Of a stretch of 64,000 bases of DNA, positions 1-11,264 are shown piece by piece. Under the pieces are notes generated by a model. That model saw nothing but the letters and a program-made list of their open reading frames with translations, was not told the origin of the DNA and searched no databases. A program made the translations under genes and the position numbers. The DNA is from Clitoria ternatea (lineage: Eukaryota > Streptophyta > Magnoliopsida > Fabales > Fabaceae). Each line of letters begins with the position of its first letter. The stretch's first letter is position 1. Location: NCBI GenBank assembly GCA_037962975.1, contig CM075676.1, positions 43,439,501-43,503,500 of the forward strand. The letters are read 5' to 3'.

Positions 1-183
1 TTTGTATGGAGAAGACTAGTAGAAGTTAGGAGAATAGATCAAATGAAGGATAGTCCAAACATCAGAGGCAGAGGGAAACCAAGAAAAACTATAAGGCAAA
101 ACCATTAAAAAGGATTTGAAAGTCAATAATTTGCCTATAGACATGATTTACAATAGAAATTATGGAGTTATTTGATCCATAAA
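1..183 (+). pseudogene. LINE (L1-type) ORF2 C-terminal remnant
   Basis: Frame 1 reads a stretch containing VRRIDQMKDSPNIRGRGKPR followed by KTIR, then a stop at about base 106. A shift to another frame continues with KKDLKVNNLPIDMIYNRN. The order 'VRR.DQM..S...RGRGRPRKTI..VIKKDL..N.L..DM...R..W' is what I know from the far C-terminus of plant L1-type LINE reverse transcriptase proteins. Only this tail is in the window and it is broken by a stop and a frameshift, so it is a dead fragment whose 5' part would lie left of base 1. The family assignment is from recalled motif similarity, not a search. Confidence 0.6.
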
Positions 184-1035
184 CTATGTCAACCTTTATT
201 CACAGTGAGAGATGCGAAACTCTAATCCTGATCAGAGAACATAACTAAAAGCACTCAAAGAACTGCACTTTAGTTTTATCTTACAATTAAACTTCCCACA
301 AGGCAAACCTCATAGGATAGCAAACTCCAAAGAACCACAACAGCCATGAATTTGCATAGTAGGCAGAAACTCTAAACAACTAATACACTAACAGAATAAA
401 AAATTCGTGCAACAAAAGTGCCTGTACAAAGCGTGCAAAGGTGTCCTTTCAACTCATGTTCAAGTAACTGCACACCACCAAAACCATTGCTTGTAACATC
501 ACAAAACAACCATTCTAAAAAACAACAGATCTTACAACAAACGACAAGTAAACACGTGATTAATAATAATGATAAGAATCATCAACCAATAATTAACTGT
601 TTGACTTTGACAAATGACAACCCCCTCTCCCCCCAGTTCAGGACCATTAACTGTTTGACTCAGTTGGTTCTAAATCACCACGGTTAATTAAGTGTCTACC
701 CAGTAACCCAGTTGCAGAAATAGAATTCTGTTCGAGACACTATATCAGAATTGATCTTGTCATTTGAGACACTATCAATTCTGTTTAACCAACTAATCAA
801 AAATTTGTTTTTTAGTTTACCCAGCAGTTTAGATAACTCTAATTAAAAACCAAACGGACAGCGGAACAGAGTCCATGTCCAAGAAGTGGGTTTGGAAGAG
901 AGTGGGACTTATCCAATGTGGCTATAAAGATTGAAACTTTAGGGAGGGAAAAAGAACCCCATAAGGCAGAATTAGAAAAAAGTGTAGATCCAGAGATGGG
1001 AAAGTGGAAGTTCAATTCACCTGAAACACTGAAAC

Positions 1036-1039
<4 letters not shown>

Positions 1040-1078
<39 letters not shown>
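1040..1078. repeat. (GA)n microsatellite
   Basis: About 19 uninterrupted GA units. In translation it produces the RERERE run of the plus-strand open frame, which is one reason that frame is not accepted as a gene. Confidence 0.97.
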
Positions 1079-1082
<4 letters not shown>

Positions 1083-2514
1083 AGACGATACCCTTTTACT
1101 TTTAGCCGTGGATTCATGAGGCACCGTGTCAAACAATCCGAATTCTGCTGCAGCTTTGAGTTGAGACTAGAGGATTTACAAGTTCTCTTTCTTTCTTTAA
1201 TGGGATTGTTGTTTATTATTTTAAGGATGCTTTTTCTTTTACAAGAAAGCGGTCGTAAGAAAAAACAAGTGCCGGCAGAGGGAGAGGACAGGTGTCGACT
1301 AACGTGCGCCGGGGGAAACGGGGAGCAGAGAAAACGATGTCGTATTGGGATCGGCGAGTACTGAGGAATTGTCGCTATCACCTCCATACTCGTGAGGCCC
1401 ATCACGAGGACATGAACCTGTCTAAGTCTAATTAATCCCTCCCTTTTTATTTCAATTATCAACTATTCATTATTGATTTAAGCCATTCCTTCTTTGGATT
1501 AAAAATAACATGACAACAAACTAATTCAGCCAGGAAATTTTTAGTTTTAATTTTTTAAAAATTTATGAGAATGATTTTAAAATTCAAAACTAAAACTAAG
1601 AAATTAATTTTTATAACTTCAAAATATATTTTTTAAATTGTTTTGAGAAAATATTATATACACTTAAAAACAAAACCGGAATGACCTAGAAATTTCTTTA
1701 GCTTCAGTAGGGGTGTTTAGGTTTTATTTTCAATATCTGGTGTAACACTTATTTGTCATCCTCTATGTTGGTGGGTTTTATTTTTGATCCTCATACTTTA
1801 CAATGGTCGTGCCTTGTTTGGGGCTTTTGTGGCATTTTGCTCCGTCCACATTCCGGTGGAGGAAGTGAAAAGGTTGGTTTCTTGAGGTTCATTTATCCAA
1901 ACGTCATGTTCACCACTTTATATTTGTGCTTGGACCGTGTCTTCTTCAGTATGAGGGGCATACCTAGGCAAACCATACCATGGAAGAAACATATTAAAAA
2001 ATAATTACCATTAGTTTTTTTTGAACAAGTTTTATTTTCAAAGTCTCTAAAATATTAGGGTTTTCTTGTGTTTTACTAGGATTAGAATAAGTAGAACTAG
2101 GTCATAAGAGATGTTAATGTTCAGTGAGGTTGAAGTTAAGGCTTTATTCGTGACTATGAATTCCTTGGACCATGTCTACAAGTGCTTCAATCTTCAAAAG
2201 GATTTGCTTTCATAGGGGTAGAAAGGTTTTGACAGCGGGCTTTTGTTAAACGAATGAATTAAGTCTTTTTTTATGTTATTAAGGCTTTTGTTCAAGAAAG
2301 TTAAGGTTCATGCGAGGTTGGTTAAGGTGGTGTTGTGATGTAATGACGAGGTGTGGAGGTGGTTTGACACCATTTGAGGATGGTAGATTTGAGAGTGAGA
2401 TTAGGGATGACATTGAAAAATCTTGAGTTGTGACATTGGAAAGTTAAAGGGTAAAGCTGGCTTTTTTACTAGCTTCAACGGAGGTGGATGGTGAGTGGAC
2501 GTGGGAAATAATAG

Positions 2515-2531
2515 GTGTGTGTGTGTGTGTG
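2515..2531. repeat. (GT)n microsatellite
   Basis: Short GT run that continues imperfectly to about 2540 (GTACGTGTGTG). Confidence 0.9.
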
Positions 2532-2687
2532 TACGTGTGTGTTGGTGAGTAAATGGGGAGTAAGGTTAGTATTTAAGGTGGATGTGGGTGGTTGAAGAGG
2601 ATGGAGTTTGAGGTAGATATCAAGAAAGTGAAGGGTAAGGAGAAAGAAACAACATTAGGGTTAATATGATATCTTAAATATATATAT

Positions 2688-2692
2688 ATATA
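2688..2692. repeat. Element 1 target-site duplication, left copy (ATATA)
   Basis: ATATA before the left LTR matches ATATA at 14221-14225 after the right LTR. The host site is an AT dinucleotide run, so the match is expected but not very informative. Confidence 0.7.
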
Positions 2693-3488
2693 TGAACTGG
2701 TCTGAACCGGGGTCTAGAATCCGGTGTGGAACCAGCCACTAAAGTATAGATGTCTTAGGGTTTGTACACCGGTACAATGGGTATCCGGTATTATAATCTG
2801 GCCTCTCAGTGGGAGAAACAGGTCTTGTTGTCCTGGAGATCCTTCACACCAGAGTTTCGCGTTGAAGGGGGGCGAAAGGTGGTGCCACCTGCGAAGATTC
2901 TCCGACGCTCAAGTTAGAAGAGTGTATGAAACTCGATGAATACTCAAGCAATGCAATAGTAAAAGTGTAAGATAGAACAACGTAACCTTGCATGTGTCTC
3001 GGAATATGCTATTTATAGTTGAATGTAGGAAATGAATCGTTGGATGCAAGTGGGCCCCTTGGTTCTGATAGCGTGTAGAGTGTATCAATCAAAGTGGCTC
3101 GGTGCTCAGAGTGTGTCAGAAGGGTAGGTCAATTATCAAAGTACGATTCTGAGACAGGGATGGAGGATAATCACCTTTCTGTATATTTCGCTGATGATTG
3201 TACTTACTCTCTGTGATAATTGACATAGACACATTCCGCTATGCAGGGTATCTTCGCTGATAAGTTATAATAAACTCTTATCTTATAGTGATTCTGAGGC
3301 AAACGTTATACATGACATGGAAATGAGAACGGATGAAGCATCCATCGTGGCGAGGACGGATGGAGTAGTCAATGAAGTAAGAACGGATGGGATAACCGGT
3401 GTGGCACTGTCTTCCAGTGACACCGGTTGCTCCTCTAAGTGGTCATTCTGACGTCATAACTTTAGGAACCCGTATCCAGACTGGATCA
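2693..3488 (-). repeat. Element 1 left LTR (3' LTR of the minus-strand element)
   Basis: 796 bp, aligned almost throughout with 13416-14220. It has TG...CA ends. On the minus strand a TATA-like TATAAATA lies at 3017-3010, matching the promoter position of the other LTR. A small indel near 3385-3400 accounts for the 9-bp length difference between the two LTRs. Confidence 0.93.
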
Positions 3489-3499
3489 TTTGTCCCCTA
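3489..3499 (-). other. Element 1 polypurine tract
   Basis: Read on the minus strand, the bases just before the 3' LTR are TAGGGGACAAA followed by TGATCC. This purine-rich run is in the position where plus-strand DNA synthesis starts in LTR retrotransposons. The same sequence adjoins the 3' LTR of element 2. Confidence 0.7.
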
Positions 3500-4022
3500 G
3501 CTTGTGTGAGGGACTATTAAGTTGCTCATATAAGCTATACAGTCTTCGAGAAGTCTGGATGCCGGTAAGTCACTCTAGAAGTACCTTCTAAAAACTCTTT
3601 GCCAAACATACGTTTGGTTTTGTGCCAATGCATCCGCTCTATAGATTAAGTGGTTGTTCTCTTGATACCTTCACAACGGATTCAGATAAGGATTCGTGGC
3701 GATGGGAATCCCAAGAGTTTTTGAAAATCGTAACTCTTGGTATTCGAATAGTTGTTGAGGTGCATTAAATGCGTCTGAGATGATTGGACATTAAATTCCC
3801 TTTTTAACACGTGAACCATCATTACCCAAGAGTGTAACCGTCGATTGGGCTTATTGGGCCTGGGTTTTAACTTCCACAGGCCCGTTTCATTTGAAACTTC
3901 TCCTGAAACGTTACTATTTTTATGCTTTAAGTCATGAAACAACAAAGTCATTTGAATCCGAAAGATTGCGTTTTGAGGTATACGTCGCGACCCTTGGTTA
4001 AGTACTGTGCCCCTTCATTACC

Positions 4023-4030
4023 TATAAAAG
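4023..4030 (+). promoter_or_regulatory. TATA box of the antisense gene, element 1
   Basis: CCTATAAAAGG lies about 165 bp upstream of the former start codon of the plus-strand gene. The same block is present in element 2 at 25847-25854. A TATA box directed opposite to gag-pol, inside the element and outside the LTR, indicates that this gene has its own promoter. The promoter activity is an inference. Confidence 0.65.
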
Positions 4031-4187
4031 GAGTCACTTAACAAGTTCGGAGTTTACTTTCGCCTTCAAGTTTAGTGAACCTCTACTCAAATTTTGAAGA
4101 TTCTGTTGCTGCCCTTTCTCTTCACAAAGCTCTTCCTTCCTTAGGTAACCTTACCTCCATATCATTTTTAGTTATTTAACTTCCACC

Positions 4188-6884
4188 AGCGCCCTAGGTC
4201 AAACAGCGCTGGTACCTCAAACAGGGGGAGTTTGAGTTCTTGTGCCCCCTCTAACCACTATGGTGGGAGGATTCCTGTGAATCTTCCTGTGGCTGGGCCT
4301 CGTCGCTCAAAGAGGGTTGAAACTTCCTCCTCGTGAGCGCCAGTTGTTCGGCGCCTCCCTGGGGTTCCCCTTAACTCAAGGGCTACCAGCTGCTCTAACA
4401 ATGGGTCAAGCGATGAAGGTTACCTCTCTGACGATGTTGCCTTCTACCACAGTACACAGGTGTTCCATCGTGCATCGAGTATCATGGAAATTCCTGGGTC
4501 TGGTGAAACGCTGGTTCTACAAACGACTGAAGGGTGTGTCAATGCTGTGGCACACCGGCTTAACTGGGAAAGATTAAACAAAGAAAAACTGTACTGCTGG
4601 GTCGAAGAGGAGTTCTTGAACATCCATTCACATCATGTAAATGAAGAGGGAAAACCAGTTACACTTTGCTTTAAAATCTACTCCGACAAGAAGTATAAGG
4701 GTCGTTTTCTTATCCTTGCACCCCATCCAATGGAAAGGGTTTGCCATCGGGTCCCAGACGAGAGGTCGGTCAACATGTACGACTTCGTCTTCCAAAACTT
4801 AGGAGTCCGTTTTCCAATGACGGAGTTTCAGATGGTCGTTCTCCATTTCCTCGAATGTGCCCCTACACAGCTGCATCCCAATGGCTGGGGCCTAGTGCGT
4901 GCTCTTGAAATTCTTGGGGAGCATTTCAATTTCACTGCCACTGTGGCTAAACTTTTCTACTACTGCCAAGTGGTCTGTCGTGCCAACAAGAAGGGCGGCC
5001 TTGGGTTCATAACGCTCCGTTGTGACTCAAGGGTAGTGAACTTCAAGTCCTACACCGAATCCGCAAAGGTCGATGGGCGTTCTTTCAAGCATTACTACAC
5101 GTGGATTCGTGTTCAATCGAATAAGCCGGTCTTCTGGCTCAATAAGGAGGGGTTCACAAAATTCCCTACCAGTTGGTCGCACGAGCACTTTCTATTATTA
5201 AGCCGTGCTTACTACACGGAGGAGAGCGAACTTTCTGCTCATTCCATAGAGGTGTTGAGTGCCATGCAGTCGGCCTCAAAAGCCCTTAAGGGATTCTCCT
5301 GCAGGCTTCTCCTGGGAAGTGCCGATGTCCGAAACATATACCTCCGTAATAACCTCCCTTGAACTGTGTTATGTCATATATTCATTCTGTACTTATTGTC
5401 TTTTCTTCAATGTTTTAACTCAATTTTCTTCATTTTACAGAGCAAATCGAAAAAGTCTCTCCCGACATGTTGTCCCTAAAGTCCATGCTGGCGGATGGCG
5501 ATTCCTCTTCTGAGGAGAATGAAATTCAAGCCAAGAGGAATTCCTTTAAGGTTGCATCTCCCATAATCCCCCTCACATCCGCTGTGGGGGACGATGTTCC
5601 TCTGCTTGACGAGAAAGAGCGTGAAGAACAAACTGAGGCTGCAGGGGAAGGTTCGGAAGAAGCTGCACCAGAGAAAAAGAAGAAGAAAAAGAGACACCTG
5701 GTCAAAGCCACAGACGCAGAGAGGTCTTTTGCTGGTGATCCTGTAAGGAAACGCCAGAAAACTCTCGAAGAGTCCGGGCTGAAAAAAGATAAGGGGAAGA
5801 AACCCGTTCTTACTTCCTCTGCCCCCCTTCACACACTGGCTCTGAACCGGAATCTGAGAGCGGACCTCCGCCTGTGATTGATGCTCCAAAGGAATCCTTT
5901 TTTTCTCTATAACTTTGGTTCCAGGGGTCCATGCCCCCCATACTTCCAAAGGCACGGTACTGCCTCCGCCCCTCTCTCGAAGCTGCCGAGGTTCGAGGTG
6001 CATGCAGGGCCGGTCACTGGCAGCTGGATGAACTCTCCGGCCTTCTGGACTCCCTAAGCGATAAGGCAGACTATATGGAGTAAGTTGAAAAGCTTAAAGC
6101 CGATATCACTGCAAAGGAGGCCTGGGCGGCCAAGCAAGCGGAGACTCACAAAGGGGTGGAGTCAGAACTGATTAAGGCTAAGGAGATGCTGCAGAAGAAG
6201 ACTGAAGAAATAAGCCAACTCCACTTCACCAACAAATCTTTGGAGCGGCAGGTTACTGAACTTCAGCAGCAGAATAAGTCCATTCCACTCCTTGAAGAAG
6301 AGCTCCAGCTGGAGAAGAAGAAATCCGCCAAGCTGGCTGACGATCTTGCAGCGATGGAGGCCGGCCATAATAAAAGCTTAGGAGAGTGGGAGGCCCTTCG
6401 GAAAGACTTGCAAATTAAAATTGAAGAGCTGAAGAAGAGGAGTGCGGGCACTGGGCCGTCAGAAGAAGAAGTTACCAAACTCCAAAAGAAGTTGGTTGCT
6501 TTCAAGGCCAGGGCTGCCAAGGCTTTGGAGATATGCAAGAAGGTAGCTTTTGAATCTTTCGGCCTGGCCCTTCGTCAAGTTTTCTACCGCAACCTCGATG
6601 TGAAGCTTGATCTGTACGGACTAGATCCATTCTATGAGTTCCACGGAGGGAGGCTTGTTGTAGTGAAGAGTGACGGCTCGCACGAGGATCCTCCTGATAC
6701 CCTTTATGAACTGCCCCCTCTTCCGAAGGGCCAAAGCATGGAACCAACACTAACCACCCCTGGCCCCGAGGGTGTTATACAAGAGAACGTCCAAGCTGGC
6801 CCTGAGACCGAAGCGGACAAGGCTCAAGCTGAAGAAGGGAGGACGGAAGTGCCCACAACGGAGAATCAAATACCTACCCCTTAA
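4188..6884 (+). pseudogene. Antisense ORF of the Tat element (Transposase_28-like), element 1 copy
   Basis: This gene runs against gag-pol between integrase and the 3' LTR. Its product resembles the family annotated 'putative gypsy type transposon' (Pfam Transposase_28), known from Tat-lineage elements and of unproven function. Recognisable parts are the central domain (4460-5345; motifs RVPDERSVNMYDFVFQNLGV, FPMTEFQMVVLHFLECAPTQ, LHPNGWGLVRALEILGEHFN), an acidic-basic linker (5467-5880), and a long coiled coil of E/K/L heptads (6156-6530) followed by a conserved tail (VFYRN.DVKL.LY.LDPFYEF). Exon 1 joins exon 2 across a 95-bp intron in frame. Breaks compared with element 2: the start codon lost its T (ACCAGCG for ACCATGCG), frameshifts lie before 4460, one base is missing near 5826, and a TAA is at about 6079. 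The family is fairly sure; the molecular role is unknown. Confidence 0.8.
5346..5440 (+). other. Intron in the antisense gene, element 1
   Basis: A donor CTCC|GTAATAAC and an acceptor CATTTTACAG|AGCAAATC bound 95 T-rich bases. Removing them joins YL, Q, QIEKVSPDML in one frame that continues into the open frame starting at ATG 5467. Element 2 has the same boundaries, phase and near-same length (93 bp, 27194-27286), which supports a real intron and not a chance gap. Confidence 0.75.
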
Positions 6885-7342
6885 TTTTGTGCTTTTACTC
6901 ATAGCTGTGTACTAGGATCAGCTCCAGTTTCTATGAACTTATACATATAAAATTTTTCTTTATATAAATACAATCTGCTTTCATTTTGCTTCTATTATTT
7001 GCGACAACTGTATGATTACCGAATAACTTAGGCGTACACGTTATGCTTTTACCATTACATTCATTATAAATCCGCTCTGTTTAACTATGTTGTTGTTTAA
7101 AGCATTGTTTTCACCCCTGGGGAAAATAACAGAAATCGTAACAGATACGCAACACTATGTTGAAGTATGCCCTGTCCCCAAGTATAAGTATTTTGGGAAG
7201 GAAATATCTATTGTGAAGTGTTACCTTTAACTCCTTGGAGGTTGAAAGAGTTCATTCGATCCTAAAGATGTGGGATCGTAATATTTGCATTCAACCACCC
7301 TGTGATGATTATTTCAGAGATGAGGACGGTGATTACACTTGG
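6885..7342. other. Spacer between antisense gene and subrepeats, element 1
   Basis: A non-coding 3' region shared with element 2 (28719-29192). It starts AT-rich after the antisense stop, with TATAAAATTTT and ATATAAATAC runs that could act as polyadenylation signals. Nothing coding is seen. Confidence 0.6.
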
Positions 7343-7640
7343 AGTTCGGTTCAATCCTACAATCCAAGTCTTCAGTGAGGTTCGGTACAACCTTGAAAAA
7401 GGTTAGATCCTACAACCCATCTCTTGAGGTTCGGTTTAATCCTACAACTCAAGTCTTCAAACGGTGTTCGGTCTACTCCTACTAACCATACCCAGAGTTC
7501 AATTTATTCCTACAATCTGGGCCTTTAAACGGTGTTCAGCCAAACTTACTAACCGTACCAGAGTTTGGTTTAATCCTACAATCTGGGTCTTCAAACGGGG
7601 TTCGGTTTAATCCTACAACCCATTTCTTCCCTCGAGGAGT
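7343..7640. repeat. Higher-order tandem repeat in the gag-pol 3' region, element 1
   Basis: Eight units beginning GTTCGGTTTAATCCTACAAT or a close variant. Two alternating kinds (about 36 bp ending CTTCAAACGG and about 32 bp ending ACCGTACCCAGA) form a 68-bp higher-order unit. Element 2 carries ten units in the same place. The array lies between the convergent gag-pol and antisense genes. Tandem repeats in the 3' untranslated region are known for Tat/Ogre lineages. Confidence 0.85.
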
Positions 7641-7927
7641 TTCATCGTCAATGCACAAAATAGGTGATTGAGATCATCCATCCTGAGGGTCTTTATACGT
7701 GACAGCCTATAGCTATAAATCACAACATACAAATGAAAGGGTGAGAGTGATAGAGTCATGAATTGCATTCTCATTAAACTGAATCTACATTACAAAGGGA
7801 GTGTAGTTGGGGTCATGTCTCATTAAAACCTTCTTGAGAAAACCCAATGGGAAAAAACTCAAGTAAGGAAAAAAAGTACATGCCGCCTTACCAACTAGCT
7901 GTAATAAATACGTAAATTTTGGGTGTT

Positions 7928-8926
7928 CTATTTGTTGCGAATTGGGGTTCCATCGAGCTCCTTAAGCCGGTATGATCCCTTTCCAGTCACCTCAGAAACT
8001 CTGTAAGGGCCTTCCCATGTTGGCGCCAGCTTTCCTTGATAAGCGAATTTATTCCCCACACTCGCCTTTCTTAAAACTAGATCTCCTGTATTGAATGCTC
8101 TGTACTGCATATGTTTGTTATACCGGAGAGCTGCCTTCGCCTTTATTGCCTGGTCTTTAATAAATGCTCATTCTCTCCACTCATGGAGAACGTCCAGCTC
8201 ATATGCCAGGTTAGCGTTATTGTATTCAGCTGAAAAATATTCCACTCGAGCCGATCTGGTATGAAGCTCTACTGGGATCATCGTCTCGACCCCATAAGTC
8301 AACCGATATGGGGATTCATTAGTGGAAGAGTGTGGCGTAGTACGATATGCCCACAGAACATGGCATAGTTGATTGGTCCATCCTCCCTTTGCTTCTCCAA
8401 GGCGCTTCTTCCTCTTTAACACCTCTCGATTAGCTACTTCTGCTTGGCCGTTTGTCTGGGGGTGCTCAACAGATAAAAATATGTGGACTATCCCCAATCC
8501 TTTAAGCAAATCTGTAAATTTCTTATCTGTGAACTGGGTGCCATTGTCAGTTACAATCCGCCTTGGTACGCCGAATCGTGCTATGATGTTTTCATATACA
8601 AAACACCTTATTCGCGTGGAAGTGATATGCACTACTGGCTTTGCCTCGATCCACTTGGTGAAGTAATCGACCCCCACGAACAAATATTTAATGCCTCCTG
8701 GAGCGGTGGGGAATAGACCTAGGATATCAAGGCCCCATTGGTGGAAAGGCCATGGCATAGCGGATGAAAAGAGTTCTTGGGCCGGTGTGTGATGGAGATT
8801 AGAAAATCTTTGGCAAGCATCATATTTCTTCACAAAATCGGCTGAGTCTTGCTTCACTGCGGGCACCAATATCCAGCCCTGAGGACTTTTCTCATTAAGC
8901 TTCTGCCCCCAGCATGATGTCCACAC
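7928..8926 (-). pseudogene. Integrase region of pol, element 1
   Basis: The minus-strand reading gives the catalytic core of an LTR-retrotransposon integrase. Visible motifs are WPFHQWGLDILG (first Asp), RIVTDNGTQFTDKKF (second Asp) and NGQAEVANRE (Glu), so the DDE triad is present, followed by AYRTTPHSSTNESPYRLTYG. A C-terminal part at 7928-8110 (LRKASVGNKF...LAPTWEGPYRVSEV) carries the GPY-type motif and ends at the pol stop. One cysteine of the HHCC zinc finger is changed (KYDACQ where element 2 has KCDTCQ), and a stop near 8168 separates the core from the C-terminal part. It would insert element cDNA into the genome if intact; here it is broken. Confidence 0.88.
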
Positions 8927-9231
8927 TGCCCCTCGTGCACTTCCTCCATTACTCCTTGCACTTCATTTTCTTTCAAACAAAGGAGATATAGGACTGAGAA
9001 TCATCTCCTGTACAAAACACCATCAACCATGATGAAATATGGCAGTTCCTTTTTCACTCGTCTTCTTTCTTTCTCATCAGTAGGAAGTTATCCGTCCGCC
9101 AGATATCGGATGTAGGGGATGACCCAAGAATTCTCGTAAGGGTAATTGACCATTATAGCATTTAGAGAAGGGAATAAAGGAATACTAGGTGATGTCAGCG
9201 TGCTTTGAACCACCGTCGTCGTACTACCAAG

Positions 9232-9605
9232 CTATTTTGTGCTTGCAAGCCTCGATAAAATGTCCGCTCTGGTATTCTCCTCTCTTGGAACATGCTTAAA
9301 TTCCAGCACGTCAAATCTCCCCTTCAACTCATTCACACAATTCAAGTACAGTTGAAGTTGTGGCTCACGGACCTGATATTCTCCCTGGATTTGCAAAATC
9401 ACTAGCTGTGAGTCGCTGCACAATGTAACTTCTGATGCCCCGATGTCGATCGCTGCTCAGAGGCCGGCCAAGCATGCCTCATACTCAGCTTGATTGTTGG
9501 AAGTTTTGAAATTGAATCACAAGGAAATTTCCAAATGTACATCATCGTCACTCTCCACAACAACACCAGCTCTACAACCTTTATTGTTTGACGACCCATC
9601 AACAT
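9232..9605 (-). pseudogene. Archaeal-like second RNase H (aRH), element 1
   Basis: Contains FNFKTSNNQAEYEACLAGL, SEVTLCSDSQLVILQIQGEY and HVPREENTRADILSRLAS. NNQAEYEA, DSQL and N.RAD.LSRLA are the signature of the second, archaeal-like RNase H that Tat-lineage pol proteins carry between the ordinary RNase H and integrase. The reading changes frame near 9410-9420 and has stops where element 2 reads through. Confidence 0.8.
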
Positions 9606-9639
9606 AAACGGTCCAATGTGCTCGAGGTGTAGCTGGATC

Positions 9640-10184
9640 CGACCCTGTCATTTCCACAATGAAATCAGCCAAAACTTGGGCTTTAATAGCTCCTCAAGGC
9701 TCATAGGAAATTTTGAACTCAGACAGCTCAATCAACCACTTGATCATCCTTCCAGCGAGGTCCGGCTTGCTAAGCATAGAATGGAGAGGCAAATCCGTTC
9801 TTACAAGTACTGGATGTGCATGAAAATATGGTCTCAACCGTCGTGAAGCCCATACAACTGCCAGAGCGGCCTTCTCTATCTTCTGGTATCTGCCCTCTGC
9901 CCCTGGAATGTCTTGCTAGTGAAGTACACTGGCCTCTGTCCTTCTGAAGTTTCTTTGACCAAAGCTACGCCCAAGGCTTCATCAGAAATTGCCAAATACA
10001 GGACGAGAGTTTCACCAGGGTCAGGCTTTACCAATATTGGTGGACTTGAGAGCACAACCTTAAGCTGTTGGAAAGCTTGCTCTTGCTCTTCTCCCCACTC
10101 GAAGTTCTTGTGCTTCTTCAATGCCTTATACAGAGGAAGGGACTTATGTGCCATTTTGGACATGAATCGAGCCAGAGCGGCCAC
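9640..10184 (-). pseudogene. Ty3-type RNase H and linker, element 1
   Basis: Reads KALKKHKNFEWGEEQEQAFQ, PPILVKPDPGETLVLYLAIS and GVALVKETSEGQRPVYFTSK, the usual start of the RNase H domain that follows reverse transcriptase in Ty3/gypsy pol. The frame is lost after about 9876, but codons downstream still match the intact stretch of element 2 at 31537-31761 (WSIELSEFEISYEPR). Confidence 0.78.
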
Positions 10185-10187
10185 CTT

Positions 10188-11240
10188 TCAATTCAACGAC
10201 TGCACCTCCTTTAAGCTCTTGGGGCTTTGCATATCTAGTATCGCCTGACATTTACCAGGGTTGGCCTCGATGCCCCGCTGGGTCAACATGAAACTAAAAA
10301 ACTTCCCAGCTAGGACTGCAAATGTGCACTTTAATGGGTTCAACCTCATGTTGTATTGTCGTAGCCGAGTGAACACTTGGCGCAAATCTTCAACGTGGTC
10401 ACCTCCAATGGGAGTCTTAGCTATGATATCATCAATATACACCTCTACCAACTTGGTGTGCATGCCCTCAAATACTTGATTGATCATACGCTGGTAAGTT
10501 ACGCCGGTGTTCTTCAACCCAAACGGCATGACAATGTAGCAGAAGACACCACGGTCATTAACAAAAGCCGTCTTTTCTTGATCTTCCTCCCACATCAGAA
10601 TCTGATTATACCCCAAATAAGCATCCATGAAATTGAGGTATTGATAACCAGATGAGTCATCAACCATACGATCGATGTTAGGGAGTGGGTATGGATCCTT
10701 GGGGCAACACCGATTGAGATCCACGTAATCTGTACACATCCTCCATTTGCCATTGGCTTTCTGCACCATAACTACGTTGGAAAGCCACGATGAATAACGG
10801 ATCTCCCTTATAAAGCTGGCCTTTAACAACTCCTCTGTTTGCTCACATGCTGCTTTTTGTTTCTCCGGTCCCAACTTCCTCTTCTTCTGGGCAACCGGTC
10901 TCGTCTCTGGATATACAGCTAATTTGTGGCAACAGAAATCTGGGTCCATCCCAGGCATGTCTGCTGGAGTCCATGCAAAAAGGTCTTTAAATTCCTGTAA
11001 GAGAGCCAGCAAGCGCTGCTCCATGACTGACTCTAGCTTATCATTGATGTGCGTGACCTTTTCTGGGGAATCTCCCAAGACGGTGTCCCTGGAACCACCA
11101 TCCGGTGTGGGCTTTGAGGGATTGAGAGGGTCCATTTTTAATTCTGCTCTGGGGTCTAGATCGATCAAACTAACAGATCCAGCCACTGTTCCTCCATCAT
11201 TGAGCTTCCTCTTCTTGTTGAATGCTTCCAACTTAACCAT
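10188..11240 (-). pseudogene. Reverse transcriptase, element 1
   Basis: A 350-codon open stretch. Motifs in order: WTPADMPGMDPDFCCHKL, the RT entry block, SSWLSNVVMVQKANGKWRMC, YVDLNRCCPKDPYPLPNIDR, FMDAYLGYNQI, YIVMPFGLKNTGVTYQRMIN and the active-site box EVYIDDIIAKTP (about 10420-10445). YIDD supplies two catalytic aspartates and FMDA the third, so the fingers-palm core looks intact. It would copy the element RNA into cDNA. The stretch ends in a TGA (SLN-stop-KVAALARF) where element 2 has GGA, and is separated from protease by another TGA at 11265 where element 2 has CGG. Confidence 0.92.
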
Positions 11241-11264
11241 ATTGAGGCTCAGGTTGTAACAATA

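Larger units (their letters stand above)
184..2687. other. Intergenic stretch without a supported gene
   Basis: No reading frame here shows a recognisable protein. The overlapping open frames at about 840-1460 owe much of their length to an (AG)n microsatellite and lack family motifs. Bases 1240-1400 are noticeably richer in GC and CpG than their surroundings, which could be the leader or promoter remnant of a minus-strand gene, but no exon can be supported. 1500-1700 is AT-rich. 2515-2540 has a short (GT)n run. Confidence 0.5.

Noticed and set aside
839..1462. Overlapping open frames of 148-207 codons on both strands
   Set aside because: The length depends on a (GA)n microsatellite (RERERE / SLSLSL). 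No domain, no codon pattern and the frames overlap on both strands.
4188..6884. Captured host gene inside element 1
   Set aside because: The same gene, orientation and place occur in element 2 and the family is known from Tat-lineage elements, so it belongs to the retrotransposon.
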